This document shows positions 6,374 to 9,498 of a stretch of DNA of 9,498 nucleotides, piece by piece (the first letter of the stretch is position 1; each line of letters begins with the position of its first letter). The DNA comes from Hyphomicrobiales bacterium. Lineage in GTDB: Bacteria > Pseudomonadota > Alphaproteobacteria > Rhizobiales > Aestuariivirgaceae. A program made the translations under genes and the position numbers. The DNA lies in contig JALWJW010000413.1 in NCBI GenBank assembly GCA_026996935.1, forward strand, positions 1 to 9,498. Direction: 5' to 3'. The notes beneath the pieces were generated by a model. That model searched no databases. It worked only from the letters and a program-made list of their open reading frames with translations, and was not told the DNA's origin.

Positions 6374-6634
6374 TCAAAACTGCTGGGCAAAACAGTGTAA
6401 ACAATTTTTCATGTTCACTATAGACACGATTCGACGCACATATACGCGCAAAAACAACTCATATGGTAAATGGCGGTCTAATTGATCGCTTTCAAGGGCA
6501 AAACGTGGATTGTGTTGGATTTCGTGAAACTTTCCACATGTTAAGGCTTTTGCACGGTATGAACTCGATTCAGGCTGGTAGTTATATTCTGTGAATAGAC
6601 TGATGTTTGAGAACCACTGCGAACTTTTGATCAC
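6374..6634 (-). CDS. doubtful 86-codon open frame overlapping the regulator stop
   Basis: I do not recognise this frame. It begins with a GTG whose last bases overlap the TGA stop of the upstream regulator gene (GTGA), an arrangement typical of translational coupling and the main argument in its favour. Against it, the product is rich in Cys, His, Tyr and Arg with no domain or motif I can name, it has no membrane segment or signal peptide, and it ends just before the lon promoter region. There is no clear ribosome site other than coupling. The whole 338-bp interval from 6293 to 6630 may instead be non-coding or decayed sequence; apart from this frame and the lon promoter I see nothing in it. 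Confidence 0.2.
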   Translation of the reverse strand: MIKSSQWFSNISLFTEYNYQPESSSYRAKALTCGKFHEIQHNPRFALESDQLDRHLPYELFLRVYVRRIVSIVNMKNCLHCFAQQF

Positions 6635-7179
6635 TGCTGGAAAAAATTGATTTCAGGTCCAGTAACCTTACTTATAACTCCCCCAGTGTTAACGGCACTG
6701 TAGATAGACCTTGGAGGGCGTGCGGCATTGTCAACGCTACGAAGCACCCAACTTCTCTCTTCCATAGACTTCAAAGATTGCGATAATGCACGATCTGTGA
6801 TTGTCAGTAGGTTTCGCTTAATATCATTGAAATGGCTTGGCGTATAAAGCGATGTCAAAACTGGCAGCGTCCATGATCGACGAAGCAAATCCTGACCTTC
6901 ACCTCTAGAAATGCTTTGAACTTTGTTTGCGATTTCAGCGACCCTAATGCCAATAGGTGTAAGGCGAAATTCTGGTCGCAGAGGATGTCCGTGACCGGGG
7001 TTTCGTTCTAACAGCCCAATCTTGATAAGGTGGCTCATACTTTGGGCAAAGGCGGTCCTACTCGCACCTGTTGCAGTTAGCAGTGTTGCTTGCCGTCCTG
7101 CAACGCCATCATGCATATTTGAAAGAATCGGCAGCGCCCACGCCTTCGAGGTAATGTTGACAAGCATTTTAATGTCCAT
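6631..7179 (-). CDS. transcriptional regulator with two tandem HxlR-like winged helices
   Basis: A probable DNA-binding regulator of 182 residues. Residues about 10-77 read like an HxlR-type winged helix: SKAWALPILSNM, a recognition-helix region SRTAFAQSMSHLIKIGLLER, then a wing with GHPLRPEFRLTPIG. Residues about 98-166 repeat the pattern: RRSWTLPVLTSL, then TDRALSQSLKSMEERSWVLR and ARPPRSIYSAVNTG. HxlR proteins normally have one such domain and act as dimers; this one looks like an internal duplication, a covalent dimer. It is divergent from the VOC gene with 39 bp between the starts, so it probably controls that gene and itself. ATG 7179 has no ribosome site and lies against a -10-like TATACT. 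The in-frame ATG at 7167-7165 (Met5) has a GGA upstream and may be the true start. No Cys is present, so thiol sensing as in YodB-type HxlR proteins is excluded. The ligand is unknown. Confidence 0.7.
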   Translation of the reverse strand: MDIKMLVNITSKAWALPILSNMHDGVAGRQATLLTATGASRTAFAQSMSHLIKIGLLERNPGHGHPLRPEFRLTPIGIRVAEIANKVQSISRGEGQDLLRRSWTLPVLTSLYTPSHFNDIKRNLLTITDRALSQSLKSMEERSWVLRSVDNAARPPRSIYSAVNTGGVISKVTGPEINFFQQ

Positions 7180-7181
7180 TA

Positions 7182-7193
7182 AGTATAGTTACT
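7182..7193. promoter_or_regulatory. divergent promoter core and candidate operator
   Basis: The 39-bp gap between the divergent starts contains the dyad AGTA-TAGT-TACT. The same bases supply TATACT on the minus strand (7187-7182) and TATAGT on the plus strand (7184-7189), so the two likely -10 elements overlap. A TTGACA at 7157-7162 lies 21 bp from the plus -10, longer than the ideal spacing. A single protein bound here would block both genes. The motifs are seen directly; their function is inferred. Confidence 0.4.
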
Positions 7194-7218
7194 GGATTTT
7201 TAGACAAAAGGGAAGACC

Positions 7219-7599
7219 ATGTCGCTCATTTCGCTAGAAGAAACCATCACTATCGCTCTGTCGGTCAAAGATCGCCACATAAGCGCCAAGTGGTACGAAA
7301 GCATGCTCGGATTTCAGGTCATCTATCATGCGGATGAAGCAGGCTGGTCGGAACTCCAGACCAAAACGTCTGGTGTAACAATTGGCCTTGGCGAACATAC
7401 CAAGCCAGAACCTGGCAACTGCGTTCCCGTTTTTGGGATTACTGACTTAGATACCGCCCGTCAAAAACTGGAACAGGCCAAAGTGAGGTTTGATGGTGAA
7501 ACGGATGTTGTGGAAGGCATGGTCAAAACAGCAACATTTTACGACCCCGATGGCAACGCTCTTATGCTCGCTGAAGATCTAACCGAAACTGATCATTAA
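7219..7599 (+). CDS. VOC-superfamily protein (glyoxalase/bleomycin-resistance/dioxygenase fold)
   Basis: A small cytoplasmic protein of 126 residues with the paired beta-alpha-beta-beta-beta pattern of the VOC superfamily. Module one covers about 8-58: ITIALSVKDRHISAKWYESMLGFQVIY, then a strand ending in VTIGLGEH. Module two covers about 68-118: VPVFGITDLDTARQKLE and the closing FYDPDGNALMLAED. The DPDGN turn near the C terminus is the family hallmark. Members include glyoxalase I, fosfomycin- and bleomycin-resistance proteins and ring-cleaving dioxygenases. The substrate cannot be told, and I cannot assign a full set of metal ligands. AGGGA lies 7 nt before ATG 7219. It is the only gene here on the plus strand and is paired divergently with the tandem HxlR-like regulator, which suggests induction by some reactive or toxic small molecule. 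Confidence 0.8.
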   Translation: MSLISLEETITIALSVKDRHISAKWYESMLGFQVIYHADEAGWSELQTKTSGVTIGLGEHTKPEPGNCVPVFGITDLDTARQKLEQAKVRFDGETDVVEGMVKTATFYDPDGNALMLAEDLTETDH

Positions 7600-7780
7600 C
7601 TTTTAGACAGCATTTCTCACAAAGGGCTCAAAGCGGAAATTGTTCTACTTTGTTGCGACTGAGTTTTGCGACGCTTAAGCTATTGAAAACATTCAGTCCA
7701 GAATACTGTTGCAAAAATCTTCGTTTTTGAGACGGTGACAATTGTTCAAACCCTTCATTTATAAGCAGCAGAAACAAAAA

Positions 7781-7811
7781 AATGGCCGCTCATTATTCAT
7801 GAGCGGCCATT
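7781..7811 (-). terminator. strong terminator after the FCSD flavoprotein, possibly bidirectional
   Basis: AATGGCCGCTCAT (7781-7793) pairs perfectly with ATGAGCGGCCATT (7799-7811), giving 13 bp and a 5-nt loop. On the minus strand a seven-base T run (complement of 7776-7782) follows directly, marking the end of the sulfide dehydrogenase unit 25 nt after its stop. On the plus strand a TTTTT run occurs a few bases past the stem, so it could also stop transcripts from the VOC gene. The interval 7600-7780 shows no gene. Confidence 0.92.
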
Positions 7812-7835
7812 AGGCTTTTTGTCTTTAGATCGAGA

Positions 7836-9119
7836 TCAACCAAAGATGTCTTTGGTGATGCCGTCATACCAGCCAACTGACTCTTCATAAGTTGCCTTAC
7901 GTAGATCTGCATCTTCTCCAGTTTTGGAGATGAATTTAGCTGTTGGCTCAATTTTCTTAGCGCCAGCTTTGTAGGTCGCGCCCACTTTAATGCCATCATC
8001 CGGACCAATCAGGCTCCAACATGTGTTAGCAAATTTCGCCGGGAACACTTTAGATTTTGTCAATTCACCACGAACGGCCATGGCACAAACTTTGGCCTGA
8101 CTGTTGGCTGAGAAGCCAGACTTAGGCATTGCAGAGGCAACAGAAGCATCGCCAATAACATAAATGTCACCATCGACTTGAGACTTCATTGAAGCTGGTT
8201 CAATCGGGCACCAGCCCTTGTCATTTGCAAGACCGGCTATTCTGGCAATATGGCCTGAAGTATTTGCAGGAATGACACAACCGGCATCAGCTTTAAAGGT
8301 GTCCAAATCTGTTTTGAACTCTCCTGTTGAAGTATCAATACCTTTTAAGCCACCAAGAGTTGATAAAGGCATCCAATCAATCATGCCTTTGTAATGACGT
8401 TCCCAACCGTCCTTAAACAAGCCCATTTTGGAGAACTTGTCTTTTGGATCAAGAACAATAATTTTGGCTTTTGGGTTGTTCTTTTTAAAGTAGTTGGCAA
8501 TCATTGAAATTCGCTCATATGGTCCAGGAGGACAGCGGAACGGATTTGGTGGAGGTACCATTACAAATGTACCGCCCTGTTTCATGCCTTCAACTTTGGC
8601 TTTTAGCAATTTGGCCTGTGTTCCAGACTTCCAGGCATGTGGATAAATTGCCTGATCTGCCAGTGAATAGCCTTCTGCAACAGATTCAAACTTCAGATCG
8701 ATACCTGGAGAAACAATCAATTTATCATATGGCACCATTGCTCCAGAACCAAGGACAACAACCTTCTTCTTACGATCTACCGAAACTGCCCAATCATGGA
8801 CAACGTTAATTCCATATTCAGAAGCAAGCTTATCATAAGAATGGCCAAGTGATTCATAATCACGAAAACCACCAATATAAAGATTGGAGAAGTAACAGGT
8901 ATAATAGCGTTTTGTTGGCTCGATCAAAGTAACATCGATACCGCCTTTAGAATCTTTAGCGACATAACGCGCTGCAGTTGCACCGCCTGTACCGCCACCG
9001 ATTACGACGACTTTTGGTTTTGCATCTCCTGCACCAAAAACCTGCGTAGCAGTACCAAGGCCAAGTGTTAAACCTGCGGCACCTGCTGCAGCGTTAAACC
9101 CACGTCTAGTTAATTTCAT
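7836..9119 (-). CDS. fccB: flavocytochrome c sulfide dehydrogenase, flavoprotein subunit
   Basis: A periplasmic FAD enzyme (FccB, also called SoxF) that oxidises sulfide toward polysulfide or sulfur and passes electrons to its cytochrome c partner. The 427-residue precursor begins MKLTRRGFNAAAG, a twin-arginine signal with a likely cleavage site near residue 30 (VFGAGDA). The FAD-binding motif VVVIGGGTGGATAARYV is at 37-53. Cys75 in RYYTCYFSN corresponds to the Cys that binds FAD covalently in Allochromatium FCSD. Cys196 in NPFRCPPGPYER and Cys367 in ANTCWSL correspond by motif and spacing to its redox-active disulfide. A second FAD segment DGDIYVIGDAS lies at 317-326, and the C-terminal FCSD flavin-binding domain runs from about 355. 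GAGGAGGG about 8 nt before ATG 9119 supports the start. The cytochrome gene ends 79 nt upstream on the same strand. Sulfide:quinone reductase is a relative, but the Tat signal, the Cys75 motif and the cytochrome neighbour favour FCSD. Confidence 0.93.
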   Translation of the reverse strand: MKLTRRGFNAAAGAAGLTLGLGTATQVFGAGDAKPKVVVIGGGTGGATAARYVAKDSKGGIDVTLIEPTKRYYTCYFSNLYIGGFRDYESLGHSYDKLASEYGINVVHDWAVSVDRKKKVVVLGSGAMVPYDKLIVSPGIDLKFESVAEGYSLADQAIYPHAWKSGTQAKLLKAKVEGMKQGGTFVMVPPPNPFRCPPGPYERISMIANYFKKNNPKAKIIVLDPKDKFSKMGLFKDGWERHYKGMIDWMPLSTLGGLKGIDTSTGEFKTDLDTFKADAGCVIPANTSGHIARIAGLANDKGWCPIEPASMKSQVDGDIYVIGDASVASAMPKSGFSANSQAKVCAMAVRGELTKSKVFPAKFANTCWSLIGPDDGIKVGATYKAGAKKIEPTAKFISKTGEDADLRKATYEESVGWYDGITKDIFG

Positions 9120-9198
9120 TTAGTTCCCTCCTCTAGGATTTGAAATTATTAACAATAGATATTTTTCATTTATTGCGTTTTATTGTGTTGTTTTTTGG

Positions 9199-9498
9199 TT
9201 ATTCTTTTGGTTTTAACGAGCCGAAATATGCAGCCAAAGCTTCCATCTCTTCTTTGGCCAGGCCCGCGGCGATCACTTGCATGGCTTTGTTTTCGCGTTC
9301 TTTGGTTTTGTATGAATTCAATACTTCAACAAAAGCCTCTTTATCCCAGCCAACAATTGCCGGAATTCCGTTATCTGCACCAGATAACTGATGGCATGTT
9401 ACGCAAGAACTTGAAAGATACTGACCATATTCAACCTTTTCGTCAGCCCGAACTGCACTACTCGCAACAAATAACGCCAACCCAAAAGCCAGCGTCGT
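9199..9498 (-). CDS. fccA: single-haem cytochrome c, probable FCSD cytochrome subunit (5' end cut by window edge)
   Basis: A small periplasmic class I cytochrome c. The frame stays open to the right edge. The visible part begins T-T-L-A-F-G-L-A-L-F-V-A-S-S-A-V-R-A, the hydrophobic core and AxA-like end of a Sec signal peptide, so the true start lies outside and a TTG at 9480 is not a credible start. The haem motif CVTCH is at residues 32-36 of the visible fragment, and Met73 in ENKAMQ is the likely sixth ligand. The mature protein is only about 80 residues with one haem. Allochromatium FccA has two haems, but single-haem FCSD cytochromes are known in other sulfur oxidisers. Its position just upstream of the flavoprotein gene implies it accepts electrons from the flavin. 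Other short cytochromes c of sulfur metabolism are possible, so the symbol is tentative. Confidence 0.75.
   Translation of the reverse strand, partial: TTLAFGLALFVASSAVRADEKVEYGQYLSSSCVTCHQLSGADNGIPAIVGWDKEAFVEVLNSYKTKERENKAMQVIAAGLAKEEMEALAAYFGSLKPKE

Noticed and set aside
7712..7729. A/T hairpin CAAAAA-N6-TTTTTG downstream of the VOC gene
   Set aside because: The stem is almost all A-T and would not stop polymerase; the GC-rich stem at 7781-7811 is a better terminator.
9480..9480. TTG at 9480-9478 as the start of the cytochrome gene
   Set aside because: The frame continues upstream to the window edge with hydrophobic residues that complete a signal peptide; starting at the TTG would cut the signal in half.
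1..9498. CRISPR array, transposase, integrase or toxin-antitoxin pair
   Set aside because: I found no regularly spaced repeat series and no protein with such motifs on either strand.

Overview
The window looks like chromosomal DNA from a rather AT-rich alphaproteobacterium. The evidence is the NuoA/NuoB/Lon/HU sequences and the gene order lon - HU - tRNA-Val - tRNA-Asp - nuoA - nuoB - nuoC, an order I know from Hyphomicrobiales (Rhizobiales) and relatives. Genus or species cannot be read from the sequence. Almost everything is on the minus strand; the single exception is a small VOC-family gene. Reading in the direction of transcription (high to low coordinates) there are four blocks.

Block 1 (about 7780-9498): a sulfide-oxidation pair. 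A small single-haem cytochrome c, whose signal peptide runs off the right edge, is followed by a Tat-exported flavoprotein of the flavocytochrome c sulfide dehydrogenase (FCSD) type. The flavoprotein keeps the flavin-linking Cys and both likely redox Cys. A strong hairpin terminator closes the unit. Together they should oxidise periplasmic sulfide and pass electrons to the cytochrome pool.

Block 2 (about 6374-7600): a regulator/enzyme pair. A 182-residue transcription factor appears to consist of two HxlR-like winged helices in tandem. It is divergent from a VOC (glyoxalase/dioxygenase fold) gene across only 39 bp. A doubtful 86-codon frame overlaps the end of the regulator by 4 nt. Its substrate and inducer are unknown.

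Block 3 (about 2977-6360): conserved housekeeping genes. The ATP-dependent protease Lon (815 aa, complete active sites) and HU (91 aa) each have a clear intrinsic terminator, and tRNA-Val(UAC) follows. In many relatives clpX lies next to lon upstream; here blocks 1 and 2 occupy that side.

Block 4 (1-2973): tRNA-Val is followed by a decayed partial second copy of its own 3' half and terminator, 114 bp away. Then come an MscS-family mechanosensitive channel, tRNA-Asp(GUC), and the start of the complex I operon (nuoA, nuoB and the first codons of nuoC, cut by the left edge).

No CRISPR array, transposase, integrase or rRNA is visible. I did not find a convincing wholly new system. The points most worth a second look are the duplicated tRNA-Val 3' end beside the mscS gene, the tandem HxlR-like regulator with its tightly overlapped divergent promoter region, the palindrome upstream of nuoA, and the hairpin-rich leader of HU.
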